This document shows positions 20,077 to 30,289 of a stretch of DNA of 64,000 nt, one piece after another. The position numbers and the translations under genes are program-made. The DNA is from Gautieria morchelliformis (taxonomy: Eukaryota > Basidiomycota > Agaricomycetes > Gomphales > Gomphaceae), in NCBI GenBank assembly GCA_015179125.1, contig WHVA01000200.1:120801-184800 (forward strand), in the 5' to 3' direction. The notes beneath the pieces were generated by a model. That model ran no database searches and was not told the DNA's origin. It was given only the letters and a program-made list of their open reading frames with translations. The number at the start of each line of letters is the position of its first letter. Position 1 is the first letter of the stretch.

Positions 20077-20804
20077 TGTTATGATATTCAAGTAACGACG
20101 ATGATGATATCTCTCAGATCTGACCTTAAGATATACTGACGTCACTGTACCATACAAACCCCACAATCCATACCCGCGTCCACACGCAGACACGCAGAAA
20201 CATCGCCGAATCTCCTGACTCGCATATACGCGACGCCGGACCAATACATTACCACACACGCGCACAGGACACGCCAAGTCGATCAACATCACAATACAAA
20301 CGTCGATCCCATCAATCTCGATCGAGAAACCGACCCACAACACAAATCCCCACTCAGGTACCAATTCAATTGGGACCGAGACACGATACGTATTCGATCG
20401 TCCCTGAGCGGCTTTAGCCGTGGCTCCATCATTTCCCCTATACGTCGCGCACATGTCCTTCCACACCATCGTTTCATCCACAACAAATACTTAGTATTCC
20501 CTTGTAGTATTCATTCGAGAGTTCACTCCAGACTATGCTCCACACCCCCCTATCCCCACGTCACAGACCATATGCGTCGTATCAACGCCGAGTCCCTTCC
20601 AATAGTTAAATAGTACGAACAAATGTAACCGTAAAGAAGAAGAATAGTTTTACCTCTCCACCGTCTCGAAATTCCAGACCGAAATAATTTCCATAGCATA
20701 CGCAGTTCTCTCAGTACTCAGACCTCTACTCGATTCAGCTTCTCTCGAAGCTTGAATCAAACCTCAACACCAAAACCCAAATACATTTACAACAACTCTT
20801 ATCA
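20077..20804 (+). repeat. 5' LTR of the Copia element
   Basis: 728 bp, TG...CA ends. It includes the element promoter region by definition, and the leader carries several CAA-rich tracts before the gag start. A minus-strand frame in it (20023-20481) recurs in the 3' LTR and is not a gene. Confidence 0.95.
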
Positions 20805-20820
20805 GATTAAGAGTCTCACG
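20805..20820 (+). other. Candidate primer-binding site complementary to a tRNA-Lys(CUU) anticodon arm
   Basis: Directly after the LTR the sequence is GATTAAGAGTCTCACG. Its complement reads CGTGAGACTCTTAATC, which has the CUCUUAA anticodon loop of tRNA-Lys(CUU). There is no TGG for a tRNA 3' end. Copia-class elements are known to prime from a cut tRNA at the anticodon region, so this is a plausible half-tRNA primer site. The tRNA identity is inferred. Confidence 0.5.
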
Positions 20821-20829
20821 ACACTCACC

Positions 20830-23800
20830 ATGGCTCAAACAACAGCACACCCAAAACACGACATACACAAATTCCGCGACATCAAACCTAAACTGGACAA
20901 AGAGAACTGGATGTCATGGAAGAGGGAACTGTTAGCGACGATGAGGGACAGAGGGATTTTCAAAACAATCACCGGTGTGGATCCCTACCCCGTCACGGCT
21001 AACCAGCAGATCACCGTCGTCACCGGAATTAACATGGTTGGCAGTACGACTCTAACTCAGCTTCAGGACGAGTGGGACGACAGAAATAACGCAGCTTACA
21101 GTCAGATCCTCTTATGCATTTCCCCCGAACTACAGACCGCAATTGACACGACAGACCAATGCACGGAAGCATGGACCATACTGACCAGGAAGTTCGAATC
21201 AACCGACCCTAGCAAAATCAGTATAATCAGAACAAAATACGAAAACTACCACATGATCGAAGGGCAATCGGTCTCGGCATATCTCACCGTGATGAAAGAA
21301 TACAGGAATCAGCTTGCCAAAATGGGTGAAGTGATCGCTGATTCCACTCACGCGGCTACCATACTCAGGAATGTCCCCGAGTCATGGAGACCTATAGCGC
21401 AGACCATAAGAATGATCACGAGGGTGCCAGACGAGATCGAGAGGCTGGAAGCACATGAGGCGGATCTCAACGCGGTGGAGATGTCGACACAAGCGGCGAC
21501 GGCATTCATAGCACAGGGTAGGACACAAAAACGATTCAATAACCCAACGCCAAGAATGAACAACAACCTCACCTACCCCTACCAAAACCGTATCCCACAA
21601 CAAGTCAACAACGGAACACCTGCATACTCCTGCAACAACTGTGGTAAGCCGAACCACTCCGCAGCAAGGTGCTACGCACCTGGTGGGGGACTGGCGGGTC
21701 AAGAGCCGTGGAAACGATTGTACGGGACACAGGGAGGAACAAACGTGCAGGGAGGGGGAGGTATGCAGGGAACAGGCAGCGCTCAAGGTGGAAATAGCGC
21801 TCACGGAGGAGGTATCACCGGAAGTGATCGAAATGACATCATCAGGGCAGCCCCACCCCCACAGCGTCATCAATCGGCAAATCCCGACATAGCTCGATTC
21901 GCCAATATACCAAAGAAAAACATCGTCATGTTGGCACAAATAATTGAGAACCAATTCGATTCGAATAATATCACATTAACAGCTAATACGACAGCCCTAT
22001 CAGCAATACAAGACAGCGCCCACATCTGGTTAATCGATTCCGGAGCATCTAGTCACCTATGCGGAACACTCGAACTATTCAAAGAGATACACCCAACACC
22101 TCCTATCTCGATAGAAACATCCAGTGGGGACTCATTTAAAGCGGATCAACGTGGTACGATCCACATCACGATACAGAATGACTCACACGCACAGCTATCC
22201 CCGCTCGCATTGACTCTAAAGGACGTCATATACGTTCCGAAACTCAACGCAAATCTATTATCGGTTGCAAGGATGACAAATGCCAATGTGGATGTCATAT
22301 TCAGTAAATCCGACACATCATTACTGCTAGGCGACGAAACGATTGCAAAAGGTACCAGAATAAACGACCTGTACGCCTACATCGCACAGCCGTCCACAAA
22401 ACCGGAGCCCGAAGCTGCCGTTTACTCGAAGGAACCCAACCCGATGTATCTCTGGCACCGTAGACTAGCACACACCGGAATCTCGATAATCGAGAAGATG
22501 TCAAAGAAACAGACTGGGATCGGGTTACCTGAACTGAATGCAGGACAGGAGCTGAGTCCCTGCACAGACTGTCCCTTCGGAAAGCAGACCCGCTTACCAT
22601 TCAAAAACATCGAAACCCTTCCAGAATCAATCGGTGAAATCATATCCTCAGATCTCTGCGGCCCATTCGAAACCTCAGTCGGCGGTTTCAAATATTTTGT
22701 CATCTGGATCGATCACGCCACCAGATACGTCAAAGTAGATTTCCTGAAGAACAAAGAATGCAAGACGGTTACCAATTCATTCAAGGAATATTTGGCGTGG
22801 CTGAAGAAACAAAGGGGAGTTGACGTGAAGAGGATCAGAACGGATAACGGAGGAGAATACATGGGAGGGGAGTTCAAGGAACTGTGCAGTGAGCTTGGAA
22901 TCGTTCATGAAACAACAACTCCTCACACACCTGAACACAATGGAGTTGCAGAGAGATACAACAGAACGCTCCAGGAAGGCGCACTCACGTTACAACATGA
23001 CGCCGGCCTCACGAGCCGATTCTGGGTATCTGGCATCCACACAGTGAACTTCGTGAAAAATCAAATGCTACACAGCAAAATCGACATGTCACCATACGAG
23101 GCCCTATGGAAAACAAAACCCAGACTCGACTGGTTACGCACATATGGTTCCAAATGCTGGGCACTGATACCAAAGGACACAAGGAGGAAGGGCGACTATA
23201 AATCAACAGAAGGAATTTTCGTCGGATATTTTGACGACTCAAAAGCGTACAAGGTGTGGATACCACGCACCCAAACACTGATGAAGGCTCGGGATGTAGT
23301 ATTCGATGAACTGAAACAAATTGAACGTACCACGCTAAATATCACCGACGAAGACGAAACCCCACAGCTCTGGGTAGTCGACGGAAATCTCCCCACATTC
23401 TCACATCCATCACAATCCGAAACCAACCCACCAATTGACGACAACGACGATGACATGCCACCCCTGACGTATGACGACACGATGGACACTGATGACGAAG
23501 GAGAAGGAGAAGTGACAGAGGCGAGGCTGAACGTAGGAGAGGGGGAGTTACGCACGGAGAGTTTCGACACAGAAGCCGAACCGGAGGAACAAGTGGAAGA
23601 GCCAGAGACGAGCAAAGGAACGGGAGAGGGGGAGGACATAGCACCGAAGGAATTCCTGAAGGGACCCTGGATGAATCCCTCAAACACGAATTACGGAAAA
23701 GGCAGGAGACACGCCGCACTACTCACCGAAGTAGTAGCAATGGCATACGGGAGGAGAGAACTTGAGGAAACCGAGGCAGGATTCGTGGTACTAGCGGAGG

Positions 23801-25365
23801 ATGAGCCAGCGAGCTACAAAGAGGCAATGAAGTCAGAGAATGCGGAGAGGTGGAGGAAAGCATGCCAAGACGAGTATGACCTACTGATGGGATACAACAC
23901 GTGGAAACTAGTCGAAAAACCAACCGAGGTGAACGTCATAGGGAGCCGATGGACATTCCGAGTAAAGAGGGACAACAAGGGGGAGGTCGATAAGTTCAAA
24001 TCCAGATTTGTTGCTCAAGGCTACTCACAAGTACCAGGAATCGACTTCCAAGAAACCTATTCTCCTACGATCAGACTCACCTCCATCAGACTCATCCTAG
24101 CACTCGCATGCAAATTCGACCTGGAACTTCGACACATAGACGTGAAGGGAGCATACCTCAATGGAAAACTCGAGGACACCGTATACATGCGACAACCGGA
24201 AGGTTTCGCCAAACCGGGGGAGGAAAATCTAGTGTGTAAACTCAACAAAGGCATATACGGCCTCAAACAGTCAGGAAGGGTATGGCACGGGACTCTGAAG
24301 AAAGAGATGGAGAGGATAGGGTTCAAGGCAGGGGAGGCGGATAACACAGTATTCTTCAAGTTCGGAGAGGGAAACACAGTTGAAATCGCTGGATGGTACG
24401 TGGATGACGGACTCCTAGCATCGAATTCGTTAACCGCTATGGAGGGGATGGTCACCGCAATCAGGGGGAGCTTTGATATCCAAGACTTGGGGGATCCGAC
24501 GCGATTGCTTGGGATACAGATCGTCAGGGAACGCGAACACGGCACAATCCATATCTCACAGCCGGCATTCATTAACACGATGTCAAAACGATTCGAAATA
24601 ACATCAGGACGCGCCGTCAATTCACCAATGGATCCTAACGTCGAACTGCAAATCTCCACCATCCCAAACGACATCATCGACTACACGTACGCATCCATCG
24701 TAGGCAGCCTCAACTACTGCGCCGTTGCCACTCGACCCGACATCGCGTACGCCGTCAATAAGTGCGCACAGTACTCATCAAAACCTAATATCACTCACTG
24801 GGAAGCCGCCAAGAGGATATTGCGTTACCTGCTGAACACGAGAGAGTACGGAATACTGTACGTCAGAGAAGGGGAAGGAGCTGTTGGATACGCTCACAAT
24901 CTAGCCGGATACACTGATGCGGATTTTGCGGGCGATCGAAATGACCGAAAGTCAACCACGGGATGGGTATTCACTTTCAACGGTGCACCCATATCCTGGG
25001 CATCGAAGAAACAGGGCCTTGTCAGCCGATCGACCATGGAGTCCGAGGTGGTAGCAGGGTCATTTGCATCGGCGGAAGGGATATGGCTCATTAAATTGGG
25101 GAAGGATTTCCAACACGACTTCACACCTATCCCAATATTCACGGATAACCAATCGGCCATCGCTTTCCTAACCAACAACGCCAATAGCAGCCGAACGAAA
25201 CACATCGATGTGCATTATCATTACACAAAGGAACAAATCGACGCGGGAAATATCAAACTACACTATGTAAAAACACTCGAAAACCCAGCCGACGTCCTTA
25301 CGAAACCACTGTCACCTCGCAAACATCTCAGCATCCTAGCAATGCTAGGAGTGCGTCGAGTTTGA
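20830..25365 (+). CDS. Copia Gag-Pol polyprotein
   Basis: 1511 aa from the ATG at 20830 (context CACCATGG); the frame is open to 20752, but that ATG lies within the LTR. Gag (about 1-270, UBN2-like) leads to a zinc knuckle CNNCGKPNHSAARC. Then come the protease WLIDSGASSHLCG and the pre-integrase zinc module LWHRRLAHTG ... CTDC. The integrase has Asp in SDLCGPFET, Asp in RTDNGGEYMGG and Glu in HNGVAERYNRT. An acidic linker follows, then RT with HIDVKGAYLNG and WYVDDGLLAS (YVDD box). RNase H shows GYTDADFAGD, TMESEVVAG and FTDNQSAIAFL. All catalytic residues I can check are present, so the protein should be functional. The stop codon overlaps the polypurine tract. Confidence 0.96.
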   Translation: MAQTTAHPKHDIHKFRDIKPKLDKENWMSWKRELLATMRDRGIFKTITGVDPYPVTANQQITVVTGINMVGSTTLTQLQDEWDDRNNAAYSQILLCISPELQTAIDTTDQCTEAWTILTRKFESTDPSKISIIRTKYENYHMIEGQSVSAYLTVMKEYRNQLAKMGEVIADSTHAATILRNVPESWRPIAQTIRMITRVPDEIERLEAHEADLNAVEMSTQAATAFIAQGRTQKRFNNPTPRMNNNLTYPYQNRIPQQVNNGTPAYSCNNCGKPNHSAARCYAPGGGLAGQEPWKRLYGTQGGTNVQGGGGMQGTGSAQGGNSAHGGGITGSDRNDIIRAAPPPQRHQSANPDIARFANIPKKNIVMLAQIIENQFDSNNITLTANTTALSAIQDSAHIWLIDSGASSHLCGTLELFKEIHPTPPISIETSSGDSFKADQRGTIHITIQNDSHAQLSPLALTLKDVIYVPKLNANLLSVARMTNANVDVIFSKSDTSLLLGDETIAKGTRINDLYAYIAQPSTKPEPEAAVYSKEPNPMYLWHRRLAHTGISIIEKMSKKQTGIGLPELNAGQELSPCTDCPFGKQTRLPFKNIETLPESIGEIISSDLCGPFETSVGGFKYFVIWIDHATRYVKVDFLKNKECKTVTNSFKEYLAWLKKQRGVDVKRIRTDNGGEYMGGEFKELCSELGIVHETTTPHTPEHNGVAERYNRTLQEGALTLQHDAGLTSRFWVSGIHTVNFVKNQMLHSKIDMSPYEALWKTKPRLDWLRTYGSKCWALIPKDTRRKGDYKSTEGIFVGYFDDSKAYKVWIPRTQTLMKARDVVFDELKQIERTTLNITDEDETPQLWVVDGNLPTFSHPSQSETNPPIDDNDDDMPPLTYDDTMDTDDEGEGEVTEARLNVGEGELRTESFDTEAEPEEQVEEPETSKGTGEGEDIAPKEFLKGPWMNPSNTNYGKGRRHAALLTEVVAMAYGRRELEETEAGFVVLAEDEPASYKEAMKSENAERWRKACQDEYDLLMGYNTWKLVEKPTEVNVIGSRWTFRVKRDNKGEVDKFKSRFVAQGYSQVPGIDFQETYSPTIRLTSIRLILALACKFDLELRHIDVKGAYLNGKLEDTVYMRQPEGFAKPGEENLVCKLNKGIYGLKQSGRVWHGTLKKEMERIGFKAGEADNTVFFKFGEGNTVEIAGWYVDDGLLASNSLTAMEGMVTAIRGSFDIQDLGDPTRLLGIQIVREREHGTIHISQPAFINTMSKRFEITSGRAVNSPMDPNVELQISTIPNDIIDYTYASIVGSLNYCAVATRPDIAYAVNKCAQYSSKPNITHWEAAKRILRYLLNTREYGILYVREGEGAVGYAHNLAGYTDADFAGDRNDRKSTTGWVFTFNGAPISWASKKQGLVSRSTMESEVVAGSFASAEGIWLIKLGKDFQHDFTPIPIFTDNQSAIAFLTNNANSSRTKHIDVHYHYTKEQIDAGNIKLHYVKTLENPADVLTKPLSPRKHLSILAMLGVRRV

Positions 25366-25372
25366 GGGGGAG
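25364..25372 (+). other. Polypurine tract of the Copia element
   Basis: GAGGGGGAG lies immediately before the 3' LTR and overlaps the last bases of the polyprotein stop codon. Confidence 0.8.
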
Positions 25373-26100
25373 TGTTATGATATTCAAGTAACGACGATGA
25401 TGATATCTCTCAGATCCGACCTTAAGATATACTGACGTCACTGTACCATACAAACCCCACAATCCATACCTGCGTCCACACGCAGACATGCAGAAACATC
25501 GCCGAATCTCCTGACTCGCATATACGCGACGCCGGACCAATACATTACCACACACGCGCACAGGACACGCCAAGTCGATCAGCATCACAATACAAACGTC
25601 GATCCCATCAATCTCGATCGAGAAACCGACCCACAACACAAATCCCCACTCAGGTACCAATTCAATTGGGACCGAGACACGATACGTATTCGATCGTCCC
25701 TGAGCGGCTTTAGCCGTGGCTCCATCATTTCCCCTATACGTCGCGCACATGTCCTTCCACACCATCGTTTCATCCACAACAAATACTTAGTATTCCCTTG
25801 TAGTATTCATTCGAGAGTTCACTCCAGACTATGCTCCACACCCCCCTATCCCCACGTCACAGACCATATGCGTCGTATCAACGCCGAGTCCCTTCCAATA
25901 GTTAAATAGTACGAACAAATGTAACCGTAAAGAAGAAGAATAGTTTTACCTCTCCACCGTCTCGAAATTCCAGACCGAAATAATTTCCATAGCATATGCA
26001 GTTCTCTCAGTACTCAGACCTCTACTCGATTCAGCTTCTCTCGAAGCTTGAATCAAACCTCAACACCAAAACCCAAATACATTTACAACAACTCTTATCA
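25373..26100 (+). repeat. 3' LTR of the Copia element
   Basis: 728 bp, matching the 5' LTR with about five transitions. Followed by ATTTT, the second copy of the target duplication. Confidence 0.95.
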
Positions 26101-26237
26101 ATTTTTACATGAGGGTTACCTGTCCGGCGGACCAGTCCAACGGACCTGCTATCTCCCGACGGCCGGGTTGCTCTCTACCAAAACACAGCTCGGCTAATAG
26201 GCAGCTTGTGGCAGAAGTTCTACACCGCTGGGAGACA

Positions 26238-26263
26238 GGTCTATGGACCGCGGTCCATAGACC
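26238..26263. repeat. Perfect 26-bp palindrome of a dispersed family
   Basis: A GGTCTATGGACC half and its exact reverse complement GGTCCATAGACC, separated by GC. Related sequences occur at 37040-37071, 39702-39732 and 40008-40036. The surrounding 26106-26306 has no recognised gene and was the Copia target. Confidence 0.75.
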
Positions 26264-26716
26264 ACACCATAGACCTCCCCACCCACTGGCACCCATCCCT
26301 ACACAGATTACTAGGTATGAAAGCGGCTCGGTGGGTTGTGGGCGCACTGCTGACAAATAATATTATGTAAAAATTAGGTCAGTGGAGCGAGTGGCGCAGC
26401 CGCAAGCCCTAAGCCCAGGCCAGACCATTGACGCTGCACAGCAGCGTCCCAGGTCACGTGACCGGTTCACGTTCGTCGCGACCATACGCGAGGGTGGTTG
26501 TGCACGACCCTTCGCTCAGTATAAAGAGAGTGATGCTGCAGCACCGCACCCCCCACTGGTGTCTTCCTGTGTTCTGGCTGTACTGGTGGGCTTACTATTG
26601 CTTTGGCTGGGCTCTGGGTGTCTTTGTATGTGTCTCTGGGTGTCTCTGGGCTTCTATGGGCTTCTCTGCTTTGGCTGTGAATTGACACCAGCTTCTGCTT
26701 CAATGGCCTGTGTATT

Positions 26717-27160
26717 CTTTTGATATTTTTTTGCAAATAGCTATCAATAAACCTAACTTGCTAACCTTGACAATAGCCAACTTACATATCCTGAACATTT
26801 TTTGATATTTTTTCGCAAAATAGCTATCAATAAACCTAACTTGCTAACCTTAATAACAGCCAAGTTAAATATCCTGTACATTTTTTTGACATTTTGTGCA
26901 AATGGATATCAATAAATTATCCTGACTTTGCTAAAGTTAATAACAACTTCCATTTTATGTAATGTAGTGTGTTTTTTTTTTATCTGTTTTTGAAAAATAA
27001 ATATAGATATCAATGAATTATCCTGACTTTGCTAAAATTAATAACACCTTCAGCTTGAATGTACTGTACATTTTTTTGACATTTTTTCAAAAGGTAGATA
27101 TCAATAAATTATCCTGACTTTGCTAAAATTAATGACAACAGCTGCTTAAATGTGGTTTCT
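26717..27160 (+). repeat. Degenerate tandem repeat, about 75-105 bp per unit
   Basis: About five units of a T-rich run (TTTGATATTTTTTTGCAAATAG type) followed by CTATCAATAAACCTAACTTG or a later variant ATATCAATAAATTATCCTGAC. The T-run plus AG resembles an intron 3' end, as in the better preserved array of the second element. Confidence 0.65.
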
Positions 27161-27204
27161 TTTGCTATTTTATTTATGTCTATATATGTCACAAAATAGA
27201 TACT

Positions 27205-27715
27205 GATACATGTCCCTGATATGTGTGAGGACACGCTACCTGTGGGGACACATTACATGTGAGGACACGCTACCTGTGAGGACACATTACGTGTGGGACA
27301 TGTTATGTGTGGGGACACACTACCTGTGAGGACACGCTAGGTGTGAGGACACATTACGTGTGGGGACATGTTCCCTGTGAGGACACGTTACGTGTGGGAC
27401 ATGTTATGTGTGGGGACACACTACCTGTGGGGACATGCTACCTGTGAGGACACGTTACGTGTGGGGACACGCTACCTGTGAGGACACATTACATGTGAGG
27501 ACACGCTACCTGTGAGGACACGTTACTGAGGACACTCTACCTGTGAGGACACATTACGTGTGAGGAAATGTTACGTGTGGGGACATGTTACGTGTGAAGA
27601 CACACTACCTGTGTGGACACATTATGTGTGAGGACATGCTACCTGTGAGGACACGTTACGTGTGGGGACATGCTACCTGTGAGGACACGTTACGTGTGAG
27701 GACATGCTATCCAAC
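27205..27715 (+). repeat. 17-bp minisatellite, about 30 copies
   Basis: Tandem GTGAGGACACGCTACCT-type units, with variants GTGGGGACACATTACGT and ACATGTTACGT. Related 18-bp units occur in the neighbouring element at 31040-31250. There are no spacers, so it is not a CRISPR array. Confidence 0.9.
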
Positions 27716-27759
27716 TGCACTTTGTGTCTTCCCCCATTTCTGATTTTGGTATTGTTTCT

Positions 27760-28040
27760 GGTTCTGTGAGAGTGTCACCGGAGGATCAACTGGCATATCC
27801 ATATAACCACATTGTCAAAATTCAGGATCCCCAAGATCATTATTGTATCTATTTCACAATGCACAAGCTTTGAAACCTGTGGATTATGACAATAGGTGCA
27901 ATCTTATAATCTCTGATGATTCAGTCAAGATTATTACCACTTTCATGTCTAGAGTCGCTGGGAACGCCATCCCAGAGGTCAAGAGGGAGGTCTGCATGTT
28001 CGGCTGTTCCAGGGGGGCATACATGATTCATGATAAATAA
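27760..28040 (+). pseudogene. Captured fragment of a DUF2235-type alpha/beta hydrolase gene
   Basis: The frame at 27843-28040 reads DDSVKIITTFMSR ... VCMFGCSRGAYM. GCSRG is a GxSxG nucleophile motif in the context typical of DUF2235 proteins (LFGFSRGAYT). The normal catalytic domain is several times longer, and neither start nor the rest of the domain is present. Weak coding-like sequence lies upstream (PYNHIVKIQDPQDHY in another frame). Its place just before the 3' end of a Helitron-like element fits gene capture. Confidence 0.5.
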
Positions 28041-28103
28041 TTTGCATGATGCTTTTTATTTGCCACAATGCACTTGACCTTACTGATGCGTTTGACCTAC
28101 ACC

Positions 28104-28131
28104 CCTGCGCAAAGTGCAGGTACCCACCTAG
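28104..28131 (+). other. Helitron-like 3' terminus of copy 1
   Basis: Stem CCTGC/GCAGG extended by a G-T and a C-G pair around an AAA loop, then TACCCAC, then CTAG, followed by T. A GC-rich hairpin 5-12 nt before CTRR is the Helitron 3' signature. Confidence 0.5.
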
Positions 28132-28339
28132 TCAATAGTATAAAGTTCTAGGGGGGGCGGTTGTGGGTGTTTTACGTAATAATGTTATCTAATTTGCTGA
28201 GTTTGAACGCGAGCGGCGCAGCCGCGAGCGACCAAGCAGTGTTCCTGGTCACATGACCAGTTTGCATCCAACGCTACTGCGCGCGCACCCACCTTCCCTC
28301 AATCCTCCTGTTGGCATTTCCTCTGGCTCAACTGCTGGC

Positions 28340-28545
28340 TCTCCTGCCCACTGTCTCTGTGCCTGCTGGATCTGTCTGTCTGCTGCTGGATCTGTTCTGC
28401 TGCTGGATCTCTGTGTCTGCTGCTGGATCTCTGTGTCTGCTGCTGGATCTTTGTCTGCTGCTGGATCTCTGTGTCTGCTGCTGGATCTTTGTCTGCTGCT
28501 GGCTCTCTTTGTGTCTGGCTCTCTGTGTCTGTTATTGGGGCTCTA
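28340..28545 (+). repeat. Short tandem repeat (TCTGCTGCTGGATC units)
   Basis: Seven or more imperfect copies of a 17-21-bp unit around CTGCTGCTGGATCTCTGTGT. In one frame this reads as Leu/Cys-rich sequence, which is a by-product of the repeat and not evidence for a protein. Confidence 0.8.
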
Positions 28546-28557
28546 CAGCCCCCTCAG

Positions 28558-30060
28558 GTAAATATTGTTAATATTTTCGCTTTTTTATCCTCTTTTGACT
28601 TCTTTTCAGCCTAGGCTGCTCCTCTCATTGCCTCCCACCTTTCTGGATGGTAATTACTGGCTCTGGTGTGTTTTTTCCTATCATATCTATCATTTCTTCC
28701 AATAATTTTCGCTTTTTTATCCTCTTTTTGTCTTCTTTTCAGCCCCCTCTCTCAATGCATCCCACCTTGCCTGTCTGATATTGCTGCATCTGGTGTGTGT
28801 CTTGCTATCATGTTTTGATATTTATTAGAATCAGCTGCTCTCCATGGTAAATATTGCTATTTCTTGCTATAATTTTCGCTTTTTTAATCTCTTTTTGACT
28901 TCTTTTCAGCTTAGGTTGCTCCTCTCATTGCCTCCCACCTTTCTTGGTCATCACTACTGCCTCCTGTGTGTTCTTTCTTTATCATATCTGTCATTTCTTC
29001 TAATAATTTTCGCTTTTTTATCCTCTTTTTGCCATCTTTTCAGCCCAGGTTCCTCCTCTCAGTGCCTCCCACCTTTCCTGTCTGCCATTGCTGCATCTGG
29101 TATGTGTCTTGCTATCATATTTGTTTTGTTTTGACATTTATTAGAATCAGATTCTCTCCATGGTAAATATTGCTATTTCTTGCTATAATTTTCCCTTTTT
29201 CAATCTCTGTCTGACTCCTTTTCAGCCTATGTTGCTCCTCTCATTGCCTCCCACCTTTCTTGATGGTCATTACTGGCTCTGATGTGTTTTTTCCTATCAT
29301 ATCTATCATTTCTTCCAATAATTTTCGCTTTTTTATACCCTTTTTGCCTTCTTTTCAGCCCATGTTCCTCTCCTCAGTGCCTCTGAACTTGCCTATCTGC
29401 TAGTGCTGCATCTGGTGTGTCTCTTCCTATCATATTTATGTTGTTTTGATATTTATTAGGATCAGCTTCTCTCCCTGGTATTTCTTGCAATAATTTTCGC
29501 TTTTTTAACCTCCTTTTGACTGCTTTTCAGCCTATGTTGCTCCTCTCACTGCCTCCCACCTTTATTGGCCATCATGACTGCCTCAGGTGTGTTTTTTCCT
29601 TATCATATCTCTCATTTCTTCCAATAATTTTCGCTTTTTTATTCTCTTTTTGCCATCTTTTCAGCCCAGGCTCCTCCTCTCAGTGCCTCCCACCTTTCCT
29701 GTCTGCCATTTCTGCATCTGGTGTGTGTCCTGCTATCATATTTGTGTTGTTTGGACATTTATTAGAATCAGCTTCTCTCCATGGTATTTCTTCCAACATT
29801 TTCGCTTTTTTAACCACTTTTTGACTTCTTTCAGCCTAGGCTGCTCCTCTTATTGCCTACCACCTTTCTTGATCATCATCACTGCCTCTGGTGCATTTTT
29901 TTGTGTCATTTCTTGCAATAAATTTTCGCTTTTTATCTCCTCTTTTTTCTTTTTTTTTTTCTAGCCCAGGTTCAGGGCTCCCACCATTCCTGTGTGTCAT
30001 GGGTGCAAGTGGTATGTTTCTTGCTCTCATATCTCCTTCTTTTTTTATATTTATTAGGAT
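28558..30060 (+). repeat. Tandem array of intron/exon-like modules, about 300 bp per period
   Basis: Five periods, starting near 28558, 28847, 29163, 29478 and 29784. Each period has 56-bp blocks (CTCCTCTCATTGCCTCCCAC type) bounded upstream by T-rich runs ending TTTTCAG and downstream by GTGTGT. It also has an 18-bp block (AATCAGCTGCTCTCCATG) bounded by TTTATTAG and GTAAATATT. So each unit looks like 3' splice site, short exon, 5' splice site. Block lengths (56, 56, 18) do not keep a frame, and no protein family is recognised. It could make spliced non-coding RNA or simply be an expanded intron. Confidence 0.7.
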
Positions 30061-30289
30061 CAGTGTCTCTTTTTTGTTAATTGTTATTTTTATTTTTATT
30101 TTTATTTTTTTTATGTATATATATACTGTATATTTGTCAAAATACACATCAAAAAATTTCCTTGAGTTTGCTAAAAATTAATGACAACAGTCTCTGCTTG
30201 CAAAATATAGGTCTATTTCTCGATTATCCATTGTAAACCCTCTGACATTTATTGATTTTCTCTGCCCCTACAATAATTTCACTTTTAGG

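Larger units (their letters stand above)
20077..26100 (+). mobile_element. Ty1/Copia retrotransposon, apparently complete
   Basis: 6024 bp with 728-bp LTRs (TGTTATGATATTC ... CAACTCTTATCA) and a perfect 5-bp target duplication ATTTT (20072-20076 and 26101-26105). One uninterrupted Gag-Pol frame fills the interior, followed by a polypurine tract. The two LTRs differ at about five positions by eye, all transitions, so the insertion is young but not brand new. Domain order Gag-PR-IN-RT-RH is the Copia order. This is the only element in the window with no visible defect. Confidence 0.96.
26307..28131 (+). mobile_element. Helitron-like non-autonomous element, copy 1
   Basis: Shares its whole layout with the element that follows. 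First a head around TTACTAGGTATGAAAG and GGTTGTGGGCG, then the GC-rich block GCGAGTGGCGCAGCCGC with the palindrome GGTCACGTGACC. A TATA-like motif (CAGTATAAAG, 26518-26527) and TCTCTGGG repeats come next, then degenerate 75-105-bp repeats, a 17-bp minisatellite and a gene-derived piece. The end is hairpin-plus-CTAG (28104-28131) followed by T, as Helitron 3' ends are. No Rep/helicase gene is present. The 5' end is placed by alignment with copy 2 and may be off by several bases. Confidence 0.5.

Noticed and set aside
20023-20481. 152-codon minus-strand frame, repeated at 25328-25777
   Set aside because: It lies in both Copia LTRs, so the repetition follows from LTR identity and not from a gene.
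20752-20829. Upstream ATG of the Copia polyprotein
   Set aside because: It lies inside the 5' LTR and the extra residues do not look like Gag; the ATG at 20830 has a better context.
26101-26374. MITE with ATTTTTACAT inverted repeats
   Set aside because: The left end is formed partly by the Copia target duplication, the repeat is only 10 bp, and the right end falls inside the Helitron-like copy 1, so chance is more likely.
27205-27715. Regularly spaced short repeats resembling a CRISPR array
   Set aside because: Units are directly adjacent with no unique spacers, and the genome is fungal.
28556-30060. A protein-coding gene made of tandem mini-exons
   Set aside because: Block lengths do not keep a reading frame and the translated blocks match no family; kept as a repeat array.
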